A stretch of 64,000 nucleotides of DNA from Oscillospiraceae bacterium (GTDB lineage: Bacteria; Bacillota; Clostridia; Oscillospirales; Ruminococcaceae), in assembly GCA_025758045.1 (NCBI GenBank), contig CP107208.1, positions 2,852,001 to 2,916,000 on the forward strand, given 5' to 3'. This document shows, in pieces, positions 34,022 to 42,601 of this stretch. How positions within the stretch are numbered: position 1 is the first letter of the stretch; each line of letters opens with the position of its first letter. The position numbers and the translations under genes were made by a program. The notes beneath the pieces were generated by a model. The model searched no databases. It was not told the DNA's origin and saw nothing but the letters and a program-made list of their open reading frames with translations.

Positions 34022-34561
34022 TTAATGGGCAAAGAGCGGCAGCGGCTCGAGGAAGAAGATGTCGGTGCGCTTGGCGGCATCCCCCTCGGCCAGGGCGGCA
34101 CAGCAACCAACAACGGTGCCGGTGCTCTTGGCGGCCAGGGTCTCCAGGGCGTGCAGAGAGCCGCCGGTGGAGATGACGTCATCCACGATCAGGATGCGCT
34201 TGCCGTTCATATAATCGATGTCCTTCTTGTCGATGACAAGGGTCTGCTTGCCGGCGGTGGTGATGGACTGGTCCTCGATGATGACAGGCTCTTTCATGTA
34301 GAGCTTGGCACCCTTGCGGGCGGGGATCCAGTACTTGCCGCTCTGGCGGGCCATCTCGTAAGCCAGGGGGATGCCCTTGGCCTCAGCGGTCAGGATCACG
34401 TCAAACTCGGGGGCTTTCTTCAGCAGCGCAGCGGCGCAGGCCTCGGTCAGCTCCACATCACTGAACATGATGAAGGCGGCAATGTCCAGATGGTCATTGA
34501 CCTTGCAGATGGGAAGTTCACGGGTCAGACCCGCGATATGCAAAGTATAGGTATCAGCCAT
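34022..34561 (-). CDS. apt: Adenine phosphoribosyltransferase-like protein
   Basis: A 179-residue phosphoribosyltransferase with the PRPP loop ILIVDDVISTGGSLHALETL and a flexible-loop region ARKGAKLYMKEPVIIEDQSIT. Both fit the APRT-like group found in Clostridia, and DVILTAEAKGIPLAYEMA agrees. It probably converts adenine to AMP, but a xanthine- or hypoxanthine-like substrate cannot be excluded. It precedes comEC by 5 nt. Confidence 0.85.
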   Translation of the reverse strand: MADTYTLHIAGLTRELPICKVNDHLDIAAFIMFSDVELTEACAAALLKKAPEFDVILTAEAKGIPLAYEMARQSGKYWIPARKGAKLYMKEPVIIEDQSITTAGKQTLVIDKKDIDYMNGKRILIVDDVISTGGSLHALETLAAKSTGTVVGCCAALAEGDAAKRTDIFFLEPLPLFAH

Positions 34562-34606
34562 GATAGCTACCTCATTTCGTTTTAAAAAGTGATGCTGCGG
34601 CTGGCA

Positions 34607-34951
34607 TCAGCCCGGAGGCCATGCCAGGCTGCGGCCTGCCAGCACATGGAAGTGCAGATGCTTGACGCTCTGGCCGCCGTCGGCGCCCACGTTGGTGACA
34701 ACGCGGTAACCGTTCTCGGCCACGCCCAGCTGGCGGCACAGATCCGCAATAACGGCATAGATGTGGCCCAGCAGGGCGGCGTCGCTCTCGGTCAGGGCGG
34801 CAGCAGAGTCAATGTGCTGCTTGGGGATGACCAGGAAGTGGGTCGGGGCCTGGGGGTCAATGTCGTAGAAAGCCAGCAGCTGATCGTCCTCGTACAGTTT
34901 GTTTGAGGGGATCTGCCCTGCAGCGATCTTACAGAACAGGCAATCGTCCAT
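34607..34951 (-). CDS. HIT family protein (HinT-like)
   Basis: A 114-residue nucleotide hydrolase: CLFCKIAAGQIPSNKLYEDD at the N-terminus and the histidine-triad GGQSVKHLHFHVLAGRSL at the end (HxHxH). The usual HinT roles are aminoacyl-AMP and phosphoramidate hydrolysis, which fits its place between alaS and apt. Length and motif order are standard. Confidence 0.95.
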   Translation of the reverse strand: MDDCLFCKIAAGQIPSNKLYEDDQLLAFYDIDPQAPTHFLVIPKQHIDSAAALTESDAALLGHIYAVIADLCRQLGVAENGYRVVTNVGADGGQSVKHLHFHVLAGRSLAWPPG

Positions 34952-35001
34952 CGGATTTTCCCTCCTTTATTCTGGAATCCGAAACAGCTTGCGCTGTGGA
35001 T

Positions 35002-37659
35002 TTACTGCATTTCAGCCTTGACGATCTCGGGCACGGCGTTCAGGGCGTCGTCGATCTTGGAGGTATCGCGGATACCGGCCATGGCGAAATCGGGCTTGCC
35101 GCCGCCGTTGCCGCCTGCGATGGCAGCGATCTTCTTGACCAGAGCGCCAGCCTTCAGGCCGCGGGCCTGGGCGTTCTTGGAGACGCCAACGGCCATCATA
35201 GTCTTGCTGCCGTCGCTGCCGATCAGCACGGTGACAGCGTTGGGGGCCTTATCGCGGACCTTATCGACCATGTCGCGCAGGGTGTCAGCGCCGGTGCCGG
35301 TCAGGTAGGCGGAGACGATGCGCACGCCGTCGATGTCGGCAGCATTCTCGAACAGGCCGTCGATCTTGGCGGAGGCCATCTCGGCTTTCAGGATGTCCAG
35401 CTGCTTGTTGGTCTCTTTCAGTTCAGCGGTCAAGGCTTCGGCACGGGCCGGGGCATCCTTCAGGTTGTTGGCCTTCAGGGCAACGGCGGTCTTGGCCAGC
35501 TGCTCGGTGCGCTCATCCAGCAGGTTCAGCACGCCGTAGGCGGTGGTGGCCTCGATACGGCGGATGCCGGCAGCCACGCTGGACTCGTTGAGGATCTTAA
35601 AGCAGCCAATCTGTGCGGTGTTGGTCACATGGGTGCCGCCGCAGAACTCGGTGCTCCAGCCGCCAGCATCGACGACACGGACAACGCTGCCATACTTCTC
35701 GCCGAACAGAGCCATGGCCCCCATCTTCTTAGCTTCCTCGATGGGCAGGTTCTGGATGGCGACAGGCAGAGCCTCGAAAATCTTCTCGTTGACGCGGTCC
35801 TCGACCTTGCGCAGTTCCTCAGGGGTAACAGCGCTGAAATGGGTGAAGTCGAAGTGGGTCAGCTTATCATCCTGATAGCTGCCGGCCTGATGGACATGCT
35901 CACCAAGGACCTCGCGCAGAGCCTTCTGCAGCAGGTGGGTGGCGGTGTGGTTGCGGCAGATGGCCATACGGCGCTGGGTATCAACAGAAGCGGTGACCTC
36001 ATCGCCCACATGGATGGTGCCGTCCAGCAGCTCGCAGGTATGGACAAAGTAGCCCTTGGGGGTCTTCTTGACCTGGGTGACTTTCAGCTTGGCGTCGCCG
36101 TTGGTGATATAGCCGTGGTCAGCGACCTGGCCGCCCATCTCGGCGTAGAACGGGGTGCGGTCCAGCACGACCAGCACGCCGTCCTTGCTCTCGCCTGCCT
36201 CGTCGGTGGCGATGGCATCGGCCAACTCTTCGCCGTCAGACAGGGCGATGACCTTGGCGGATTCGCTCAGGGTGTCGTAGCCGTCAAACTGGGTAGCCTC
36301 GGCGGTCAGCTCACCGAACAGGTCGGCGCTCCAGCCGGAGATGTCCTTGGCCAGGCGCTCGGCGCGAGCGCGCTCACGCTGCTTGGTCATCTCGACATGG
36401 AAAGCGGCCTCGTCGACAGCCAGACCAGCCTCGGCGGCGATCTCACGGGTCAGGTCAAGGGGGAAGCCGAAAGTGTCATTCAGCTTAAAGACTTCCGCGC
36501 CGGACAGGACCTTCTCATGGACTTCCTTCAGGTGGCTCATCATGCCGTTCAGGATATTCAGGCCAGCGTCGATGGTGCGGCCGAAGCGCAGCTCCTCGGT
36601 GCCGATGACCTTCTTGATATAGGCTTCGTGCTCACGCAGCTCGGGGTAGCCGGCCTCGCTGGACTCGATGACAGTGTCGACCAGCTCGGTCAGGAACGGG
36701 CGGTTGATGCCCAGCATGCGACCATGGCGGGCAGCGCGGCGCAGCAGACGGCGCATAACGTAGCCGCGGCCCTCGTTGGAGGGCAGGATGCCGTCGGATG
36801 CCATAAAGACGGTGGCACGGATATGGTCGGTGATGACGCGGATGGAGATGTCGTCCTTTTCATTCTCTTCATACTTCTTGCCGGCGATGCGCTCCACATG
36901 GTGCAGCACGGCGGCAACGGTGTCGACCTCGAACAGGTTGTTGACATCCTGCATAACGACGGCCAGACGCTCCAGGCCCATGCCGGTATCGATGTTGGGC
37001 TTGGCCAGCAGTTCATAGTTGCCCTTGCCGTCAGCATCGTACTGGCTGAAGACCAGGTTCCAGATCTCCATGAAGCGGTCGCAATCACAGCCGACGCCAC
37101 AGGTGGGTTTGCCGCAGCCGTACTTCAGGCCGCGGTCATAGTAGATCTCAGAGCAGGGGCCGCAGGGACCAGAGCCATGCTCCCAGAAGTTATCCTCTTT
37201 GCCCAGGCGGACCATGTGGTCTTCGGGGATGCCGACGGACTTGGTCCAGATGTCGTAGGCCTCATCGTCGTCCTGATAGACGGAGATGTACAGCTTATCG
37301 GCGGGGATCTCCAGCTCTTTGGTCAGGAATTCCCAGGCCCAGGGAATGACTTCCTTCTTAAAGTAATCCTGGAAGCTGAAGTTGCCCAGCATCTCAAAGA
37401 AGCAGCCATGGCGGGCGGTGATGCCGACGCGCTCAATATCCGGTGTACGGATGCACTTCTGGCAGGTGGTCACGCGATGGCGCGGCGGCTCTTCCTGGCC
37501 GAGGAACCATTTCTTCATGGGGGCCATGCCGCTGTTGATCAGCAGCAGGCTGGGGTCGTCTTTCGGCACCAGCGGGAAACTGCCCAGGCGCAGATGGCCT
37601 TTGGTCTCAAAATAATGCAGATACTTTTCGCGCAGTTCGTTAAGTCCTGTCCATTGCAT
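35002..37659 (-). CDS. alaS: Alanyl-tRNA synthetase
   Basis: The 885-residue synthetase charges tRNA-Ala and edits mischarged Ser and Gly. The class II aminoacylation domain opens GHLRLGSFPLVPKDDPSLLLINSGMAPMKKWF (motif 1). The editing domain carries the zinc ligands HTATHLL and CGGTHV, and C-Ala follows at the end. A T-box riboswitch (37692-37957) controls it. It fits with the two tRNA-Ala(GGC) genes in this window. Confidence 0.97.
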   Translation of the reverse strand: MQWTGLNELREKYLHYFETKGHLRLGSFPLVPKDDPSLLLINSGMAPMKKWFLGQEEPPRHRVTTCQKCIRTPDIERVGITARHGCFFEMLGNFSFQDYFKKEVIPWAWEFLTKELEIPADKLYISVYQDDDEAYDIWTKSVGIPEDHMVRLGKEDNFWEHGSGPCGPCSEIYYDRGLKYGCGKPTCGVGCDCDRFMEIWNLVFSQYDADGKGNYELLAKPNIDTGMGLERLAVVMQDVNNLFEVDTVAAVLHHVERIAGKKYEENEKDDISIRVITDHIRATVFMASDGILPSNEGRGYVMRRLLRRAARHGRMLGINRPFLTELVDTVIESSEAGYPELREHEAYIKKVIGTEELRFGRTIDAGLNILNGMMSHLKEVHEKVLSGAEVFKLNDTFGFPLDLTREIAAEAGLAVDEAAFHVEMTKQRERARAERLAKDISGWSADLFGELTAEATQFDGYDTLSESAKVIALSDGEELADAIATDEAGESKDGVLVVLDRTPFYAEMGGQVADHGYITNGDAKLKVTQVKKTPKGYFVHTCELLDGTIHVGDEVTASVDTQRRMAICRNHTATHLLQKALREVLGEHVHQAGSYQDDKLTHFDFTHFSAVTPEELRKVEDRVNEKIFEALPVAIQNLPIEEAKKMGAMALFGEKYGSVVRVVDAGGWSTEFCGGTHVTNTAQIGCFKILNESSVAAGIRRIEATTAYGVLNLLDERTEQLAKTAVALKANNLKDAPARAEALTAELKETNKQLDILKAEMASAKIDGLFENAADIDGVRIVSAYLTGTGADTLRDMVDKVRDKAPNAVTVLIGSDGSKTMMAVGVSKNAQARGLKAGALVKKIAAIAGGNGGGKPDFAMAGIRDTSKIDDALNAVPEIVKAEMQ

Positions 37660-37691
37660 GTGTGTGTTCTCCTATCCATTGATTTACGGTG

Positions 37692-37957
37692 AAAGGCCAC
37701 AAAAAAGAATACAGCCTTCGCCCCTGTACAGGGACGAAGGCTGTGTAAGCTTCCGTGGTACCACCCGGTTTGCAATGTGCCGCATGGACACACTGCCACT
37801 TTACCTGCGTTAACGCCGCAGTTACGCTCGGCTTAAATACCGAAAGCTCCGGGGTGGCTTTGCCGGGGTACAGCCGGATACCTTTCACCTAGTGGTATCC
37901 TCTCTATGGACTGGCCTGATCGGCATTGGCCCTTTCATCGCCATTTTCCTTTTAACA
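37692..37957 (-). promoter_or_regulatory. T-box riboswitch (tRNA-Ala-sensing leader of alaS)
   Basis: Leader on the minus strand from the predicted transcript start to the alaS start. Features: AGAGAG-type stem I bulge, a GCC triplet at 37858-37856 followed by A as the likely specifier, the T-box GGGTGGTACCACGGAAGC (37766-37749), whose TGGT can pair with the tRNA 3' ACCA, and a competing terminator at 37701-37743. GCC is the codon read by tRNA-Ala(GGC), whose genes are at 14127 and 14484. The stem I fold was judged by eye. Confidence 0.93.
37701..37743 (-). terminator. Terminator of the alaS T-box
   Basis: CAGCCTTCG and CGAAGGCTG stem around a CCCCTGTACAGGG-like inner stem, followed by TATTCTTTTTT on the minus strand. 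The antiterminator competes for the CAGCCTTCG arm. Confidence 0.9.
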
Positions 37958-37962
37958 AAGCT

Positions 37963-37991
37963 ATTATATGCCCCTTTTTACGGCTTGTCAA
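37963..37991 (-). promoter_or_regulatory. alaS promoter
   Basis: Perfect consensus on the minus strand: TTGACA (37991-37986), 17-bp spacer, TATAAT (37968-37963). Confidence 0.9.
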
Positions 37992-38032
37992 CTGGTTTTT
38001 CCGGGTGTTTAGCGCAATGGGGTCATTCTTAT

Positions 38033-39646
38033 TCAATCGGATGCTGGCTGTTCAATCACTTGCAAGCCTTCGGCAATTTTGGCAAAGAGGGCGGCGCTGG
38101 AAGTTTCGGGTTCCAGTACGCCGTCCTGCAAGACCGTGATGGTATATTTCGGCGTTTGCGCCGGGGTGAAGCCGCTGAACCAGTAATTGAGCAGCTCGTC
38201 CCCTGCTGCATCAAACTGGCCTGTCTGGGCGGTGCCGGTCTTGCCTGCGGCGGTGCCGCCGGCGGGTTTGGCGGCGTGGCCGATGCCATCCTCGACCACG
38301 CTTTGCAGCATGCTGCGCAAGGTTTTGGCGGTGGCGGCATCACAGACGATGCGGGGCGCAGGGAGTTGAAATGGGTCGGTGAGGGTGCCGTCTGCATCGG
38401 TGACGCCGTAGCAGAAGCGTGGCGTGTGGTAGGTGCCACCGCCGGCGATGGTGTTCATCATGGCGGTGATTTGCAGGGGCGTGGCGGTGAAGCTGCCCTG
38501 CCCGAAGCTGAACACCGCCAGCTGGCCGGTGCTTTGCAGTTCTTTGGCGGTGGGCAGCACCCCGGCGCTGGCGGTCAGGTCCGGAGCGATGGGCACAGCG
38601 GTGCCAAAGCCTAATTCGGCAGCCGCCGTGCCCAGGGCCTGCCCGCCCAAGATCTGGCCCAGGGCGACGAAGTAGGTGTTGCAGCTTTGCTCCAGCGCAC
38701 CGCGCAGGTTGACCGTGTCGTGGGCTTTGCCCAGGGCGCAGCGGTAGGTCTGGCCGTCCACCTCGATGCTGCCGGTGCAATCATGGGTGAACCAATCGAG
38801 CCCATTCTCGTAGGCGGCCAGCGCCGCCGCCACCTTGAACACAGAACCCACGCTGAAAGTGGAGAACGCCCGGTTGACCAGTGAAGTATCATCGGCGCGG
38901 ATGCTGCGGGCCACGTCGTCGGGGTCGTATTCCGGCATGCTGACGCTGGCTAACACCTCGCCGGTGGCGGTGTCCATGACGAGGATGCAGCCGCGGGGCA
39001 TATACAGCTGGGCCAGGCCTTCGCACAAGCGCTGGATGTCGGCGTCGAGGGTCAGCTGCACCTGGGCGCCTGTGCCCTGCTGCTCGGTGATGATTTCCGG
39101 CGTGCCGGTGCCCAGCAGCCGCCCGCGGGCGGTTGTCCGGCAGACGGCTGCGGTCTGGTCGCAGGAGTTTGCCAGCACAGCGTCCCAGGCGCGTTCCAGC
39201 CCTGTGACGCCGCGGCCTTCCTGGTCGAGGTAGCCCAGCAGGTGCACAGCAATGGGGCTGGGCAGCGTACGGCGGGGCTGGTCCAGCAGCAGTACATTGG
39301 CCGGGGCACCGGTTTGGCCGATTTCGACCAAAAAGGGGCTGGTGGAATTGCGGCGCTCGTACAGCAGGGTCTGCGCCTGGTAGGACACGTAGGGCAGCAG
39401 CGCGGAGTAGCTGTTGTCGCCGGGGACGCAGAGGGCGTAGCGGGCGGTATCGGTGCCGGTGAGCGGACGGTCGGTGCGGTCCAGGAAGTTGCCGCGGGCG
39501 CGGGGTAATTCTGTGGTTTGGGTGGCCTGCCGCCCGGCGCTGGCCGCGTAGGTGGTATCGGTGCCTACCCAGTACACCCGCGCCAGAATGACCGCCGTCA
39601 GCACCATCAGCACACAGCACAATCCCGTAAGCCGCCGCAATGACAC
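38033..39646 (-). CDS. Penicillin-binding transpeptidase (PBP2/SpoVD-like, class B)
   Basis: A 537-residue membrane-anchored transpeptidase: one N-terminal membrane segment (about 8-24), a dimerisation domain (PRARGNFLDRTDRPL), and a transpeptidase domain. Active-site motifs: S268-V-F-K271 (SxxK), S321-C-N323 (SxN), and KTGT at 469-472. The start is a GTG with GGGGG about 8 nt upstream. Whether it serves elongation, division or sporulation is undecided; no mreCD or spoVE lies nearby. It stands between a vanZ-like gene and the alaS leader. Confidence 0.88.
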   Translation of the reverse strand: MSLRRLTGLCCVLMVLTAVILARVYWVGTDTTYAASAGRQATQTTELPRARGNFLDRTDRPLTGTDTARYALCVPGDNSYSALLPYVSYQAQTLLYERRNSTSPFLVEIGQTGAPANVLLLDQPRRTLPSPIAVHLLGYLDQEGRGVTGLERAWDAVLANSCDQTAAVCRTTARGRLLGTGTPEIITEQQGTGAQVQLTLDADIQRLCEGLAQLYMPRGCILVMDTATGEVLASVSMPEYDPDDVARSIRADDTSLVNRAFSTFSVGSVFKVAAALAAYENGLDWFTHDCTGSIEVDGQTYRCALGKAHDTVNLRGALEQSCNTYFVALGQILGGQALGTAAAELGFGTAVPIAPDLTASAGVLPTAKELQSTGQLAVFSFGQGSFTATPLQITAMMNTIAGGGTYHTPRFCYGVTDADGTLTDPFQLPAPRIVCDAATAKTLRSMLQSVVEDGIGHAAKPAGGTAAGKTGTAQTGQFDAAGDELLNYWFSGFTPAQTPKYTITVLQDGVLEPETSSAALFAKIAEGLQVIEQPASD

Positions 39647-39700
39647 AAAATCGCCCCCTTTCCCCGGTTAGTATGGCCGGGTGGAGGGAGCGGCAAACAA

Positions 39701-40171
39701 TTATTGTTTTGCTTTTCTGCGCTGCAGCAGCCAGATAATGATGCAAGTCACCGCGATGCAGGGCAGGAAGCCGAAGGCATCGATGCCTACATCGGTCAGC
39801 AGCATGGCGCGGGCGGGGACGAAATATTGGTGAATTTCATCCGACATGGCGTACAGCGTGCAGAGCGCTGCCGCCAGCAGGCCTTGCTGCCATAGGGCGA
39901 TGCGCCGTGTCCAGAGGTGCACCGTGACCGCCATGCTGACGCCCAGCGCGCAGTAGATATACACGTGCGCCCATTTGCGGATGTTGGCGTTGAAGTTCTG
40001 CGCGCTGAACCAGGACGGCGTGATGGCCGAAACTTTGCTGTGCTGCACAGTATCCGCCACTGCCCCGCTGAGCTGGTAGGATGTCTCCCCCGGCTGGGAC
40101 GAGAAGAAGAAGATCAGCGCCATGATACCCAGCGTAACGGCCAGGACCAGATATTTGGCGTGTTTCTTCAT
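39701..40171 (-). CDS. VanZ-like family membrane protein
   Basis: A 156-residue protein with four membrane segments (LVLAVTLGIMALIFFFSS; HVYIYCALGVSMAVTVHLW; GLLAAALCTLYAMSDEIHQ; FLPCIAVTCIIIWLLQ). The KWAHVYIY with SDEIHQYFVPAR matches VanZ. VanZ-type proteins raise resistance to some glycopeptides, but most chromosomal copies have no known function, and no van operon lies here. Confidence 0.88.
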   Translation of the reverse strand: MKKHAKYLVLAVTLGIMALIFFFSSQPGETSYQLSGAVADTVQHSKVSAITPSWFSAQNFNANIRKWAHVYIYCALGVSMAVTVHLWTRRIALWQQGLLAAALCTLYAMSDEIHQYFVPARAMLLTDVGIDAFGFLPCIAVTCIIIWLLQRRKAKQ

Positions 40172-40210
40172 GGCGCTGTCCCCCTTTGCACAAAAATGTA
40201 AGATTTATTT

Positions 40211-40239
40211 AGTATAGCACAGAGCGGGGCAAAATACAA
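40211..40239 (-). promoter_or_regulatory. Promoter of the vanZ-like gene
   Basis: On the minus strand TTGTAT (40239-40234), 17-bp spacer, TATACT (40216-40211) with TG before the -10. It lies immediately next to the groEL terminator hairpin. Confidence 0.6.
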
Positions 40240-40243
40240 ACAC

Positions 40244-40278
40244 AAGCCCGGCATCCGTTTGCGGCGGATGCCGGGCTT
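40244..40278 (-). terminator. groEL terminator hairpin
   Basis: Perfect 14-bp stem AAGCCCGGCATCCG (40244-40257) with CGGATGCCGGGCTT (40265-40278). The following sequence on the minus strand is GTGTTTGTATTTT, a weak T tract. Confidence 0.75.
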
Positions 40279-40305
40279 ATTCGTTATTTATGGGGTCTGT
40301 ACCGC

Positions 40306-41937
40306 TTAGTACATACCGCCCATGTCGGGGTTAGGGGCGGCGGGGGCCGGCGGCTCGGGCAGATCTGCGACCAGGCTCTCGGTGGTCAGGACCATGGCTG
40401 CAACGCTGGCAGCATTCTCCAGAGCGGAGCGGGTGACCTTGGTCGGATCGACGATGCCGGCCTCAATCATATCTTCAACATACTCTTCCTTCTGGGCATC
40501 GAAGCCGTAGTTGGCCTTGTTAGCCTTCAGGATGTTGTCGATGATGACGCTGCCTTCCAGGCCAGCGTTCTTGGCGATCTGGCGCAGAGGAGCCTCCAGA
40601 GCCTTGCGGACGATCTTAGCGCCGGTGCGCTCGTCGCCTTCCAGCTCGTTAACGACCTTGTCAACAGCGGGGATAGCGTTGATGGTAGCCGTGCCGCCGC
40701 CAGCAACGATGCCCTCTTCAACGGCAGCCTTGGTGGCGTTCAGGGCGTCCTCGATGCGGAGCTTCTTGTCCTTCATCTCAACTTCGGTAGCAGCACCGAC
40801 CTTGATGACGGCAACACCGCCGGCCATCTTAGCCAGGCGCTCCTGCAGCTTCTCACGGTCGAAGTCAGAGGTAGCGGAAACAATCTGGCTGCGGATCTGA
40901 GCCACGCGGTCAGCAATGGCCTGCTTGTCACCGGCACCGCCAACGATGGTGGTGTTCTCCTTGGTGACCTTGACCTGGCGGGCCGTGCCCAGCAGCTGCA
41001 TGGTTGCATCCTTCAGCTCATAGCCCAGGTCGCTGCTGATGACGGTACCGCCGGTCAGGATAGCGATATCCTGCAGCATCTCCTTACGGCGATCGCCGAA
41101 GCCGGGAGCCTTGACGGCAACGACATTCAGGCCGCCGCGCAGACGGTTGATGATCAGGTTGGACAGGGCATCGCCCTCTACATCTTCAGCAATGATCAGC
41201 AGCTTACGGCCGGACTGGATGACCTGCTCCAGCAGAGGAACGACGTCCTGGAAGACGCTGATCTTCTTGTCGGTAATCAGGACGGAGCAATCGTCGTAGA
41301 CGGTCTCCATCTTCTCGGTGTCGGTGACCATGTAGGGGGTCACGTAGCCGCGGTCGAACTGCATACCTTCGACGACCTCGGTGTAGGTCTCGGCAGTGGT
41401 CTTGTTCTCCTCGATGGTGATAACGCCATCGGCAGTGACCTTTTCCATTGCGTCAGCGATCAGCTGGCCGATCTCAGCGTCGCCGGCAGAGACAGTGCCA
41501 ACACGGGCGATGTCCTTGCTGCCGTTGACCTTCTGGCTGTGCTCCTTAACGGAGGCAACAGCGGCGGCGACAGCCTTCTGCATGCCGCGCTTGATGTCCA
41601 TGGGGTTGGCACCGGCGGTAACGTTCTTCATGCCCTCGGTGACAAGAGCCTGGGCCAGAACGGTGGCGGTGGTGGTGCCGTCACCAGCTGCATCGTTGGT
41701 CTTGGTGGCGACTTCGCGAACGAGCTGTGCGCCCATGTTCTCGAACTCATCCTTCAGTTCGATCTCCTTGGCGATGGTAACGCCATCGTTGGTGATGAGC
41801 GGGCTGCCGAACTTCTTGCTCAGCACCACGTTGCGGCCCTTGGGACCCAGGGTGACCTTAACGGTATCGGCCAGCTGGTCGATGCCTGCGCAAAGTGCTT
41901 TACGGGCGTCCTCGCCCTGTTTGATCTGTTTAGCCAT
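40306..41937 (-). CDS. groEL: 60 kDa chaperonin GroEL
   Basis: A 543-residue chaperonin that folds proteins with GroES in an ATP-driven cycle. Recognisable: VTLGPKGRNVVLSKKFG, DGTTTATVLAQALV, VAVKAPGFGDRRKEML, and EEGIVAGGGTATINAIPAV. The C-terminal tail is short, with a single GGM followed by Y, instead of the GGM repeat. Second gene of the CIRCE-controlled operon. Confidence 0.98.
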   Translation of the reverse strand: MAKQIKQGEDARKALCAGIDQLADTVKVTLGPKGRNVVLSKKFGSPLITNDGVTIAKEIELKDEFENMGAQLVREVATKTNDAAGDGTTTATVLAQALVTEGMKNVTAGANPMDIKRGMQKAVAAAVASVKEHSQKVNGSKDIARVGTVSAGDAEIGQLIADAMEKVTADGVITIEENKTTAETYTEVVEGMQFDRGYVTPYMVTDTEKMETVYDDCSVLITDKKISVFQDVVPLLEQVIQSGRKLLIIAEDVEGDALSNLIINRLRGGLNVVAVKAPGFGDRRKEMLQDIAILTGGTVISSDLGYELKDATMQLLGTARQVKVTKENTTIVGGAGDKQAIADRVAQIRSQIVSATSDFDREKLQERLAKMAGGVAVIKVGAATEVEMKDKKLRIEDALNATKAAVEEGIVAGGGTATINAIPAVDKVVNELEGDERTGAKIVRKALEAPLRQIAKNAGLEGSVIIDNILKANKANYGFDAQKEEYVEDMIEAGIVDPTKVTRSALENAASVAAMVLTTESLVADLPEPPAPAAPNPDMGGMY

Positions 41938-41979
41938 AAAGAATCGCTCCTTTTATATCAAAATGGAAAAGTCTGAAAA

Positions 41980-42264
41980 TTACTCAACCACAGCGAGGAT
42001 GTCGCTCTGGCGGACGATGGTGCACTCTTCACCGTCGACCTTGACCTCAGTGCCGGAGTACTTGCTGGTCAGGACCTTATCGCCGACCTTGACGATCATC
42101 TCGACTTCCTTGCCGTCGACGTTGCCGCCGGGGCCGACTGCGATGACCTCAGCAACCTGGGGCTTCTCTTTGGCGGAGCCGGACAGGATCAAGCCGCCCT
42201 TGGTGGTCTCTTCTTCTTCAACCAGTTTGATGACAACACGGTCTGCAAGAGGTTTGATTTTCAT
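41980..42264 (-). CDS. groES: 10 kDa chaperonin GroES
   Basis: A 94-residue lid protein: KPLADRVVIKLVEEEETTKGGLILSGSAKEKPQ with the mobile loop, then VGDKVLTSKYSGTEVKVDGEE. Located 42 nt before groEL, 45 nt after the CIRCE element. Confidence 0.97.
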   Translation of the reverse strand: MKIKPLADRVVIKLVEEEETTKGGLILSGSAKEKPQVAEVIAVGPGGNVDGKEVEMIVKVGDKVLTSKYSGTEVKVDGEECTIVRQSDILAVVE

Positions 42265-42309
42265 AGTGAAATTTCCTCCTAATAAAGATTTCTCTTTGAA
42301 GATTTTAGT

Positions 42310-42336
42310 TTAGCACTCATTCTCTCTGAGTGCTAA
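42310..42336 (-). promoter_or_regulatory. CIRCE operator (HrcA binding site)
   Basis: Perfect TTAGCACTC (42310-42318), 9-nt spacer, GAGTGCTAA (42328-42336). This 9-9-9 form is the HrcA operator of heat-shock operons. It lies just downstream of the -10 of the groE promoter. hrcA is not in the window. Confidence 0.97.
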
Positions 42337-42340
42337 ATAT

Positions 42341-42369
42341 ATAATAACCACTTCGCATACAAAAATCAA
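42341..42369 (-). promoter_or_regulatory. groESL promoter
   Basis: On the minus strand TTGATT (42369-42364), 17-bp spacer, TATTAT (42346-42341), followed by CIRCE. Confidence 0.75.
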
Positions 42370-42397
42370 GAGGTTTCACTATAAAATTTTTGTGAAC

Positions 42398-42435
42398 AAA
42401 AAATACGGTAGGGATGTTTTACCATTCCTACCGTA
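42398..42435 (-). terminator. clpX terminator
   Basis: TACGGTAGGAATG and CATCCCTACCGTA (12 of 13 paired) around a short loop, followed on the minus strand by TTTTTT. It ends the tig-clpP-clpX unit after the palindromic element. Confidence 0.85.
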
Positions 42436-42438
42436 ATT

Positions 42439-42600
42439 GGGCAACACCGCACAATTCTAAGTGCCGATACGGCGAGCGAGGTATGCCAGCTGCTAAGCAA
42501 AAAGCGCAGGTAATACTTTGTGTATTACCGAGCATTTTTGCAACACAGATAGCATGCCGCAGCCGCCGGAGCGGTGCTTTGGAATTGTGTGGTGTTACCC
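42439..42600. repeat. 162-bp palindromic (MITE-like) element
   Basis: GGGCAACACCGCACAATTC (42439-42457) is matched inverted at 42582-42600 (17 of 19). Inner arms also pair, including GCAAAAAGCG and CTCGGTAATAC-like parts that meet at GGTAATAC-TTTGT-GTATTACC around 42509-42530. The whole element would fold into one long hairpin. It carries no gene. It stands right next to the clpX stop codon (42602). A non-autonomous transposon or a hairpin RNA are both possible; no target duplication was seen. Confidence 0.7.
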
Positions 42601-42601
42601 C

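Noticed and set aside
34903..37692. A 929-codon plus-strand open frame
   Set aside because: It is antisense to alaS. The high GC third positions of alaS leave few stops on the other strand, and the translation has no recognisable domain.
38033..39646. Calling the PBP SpoVD or PBP2 specifically
   Set aside because: The transpeptidase motifs are clear, but no PASTA domain and no mre, fts or spoV neighbour allows a firm assignment.
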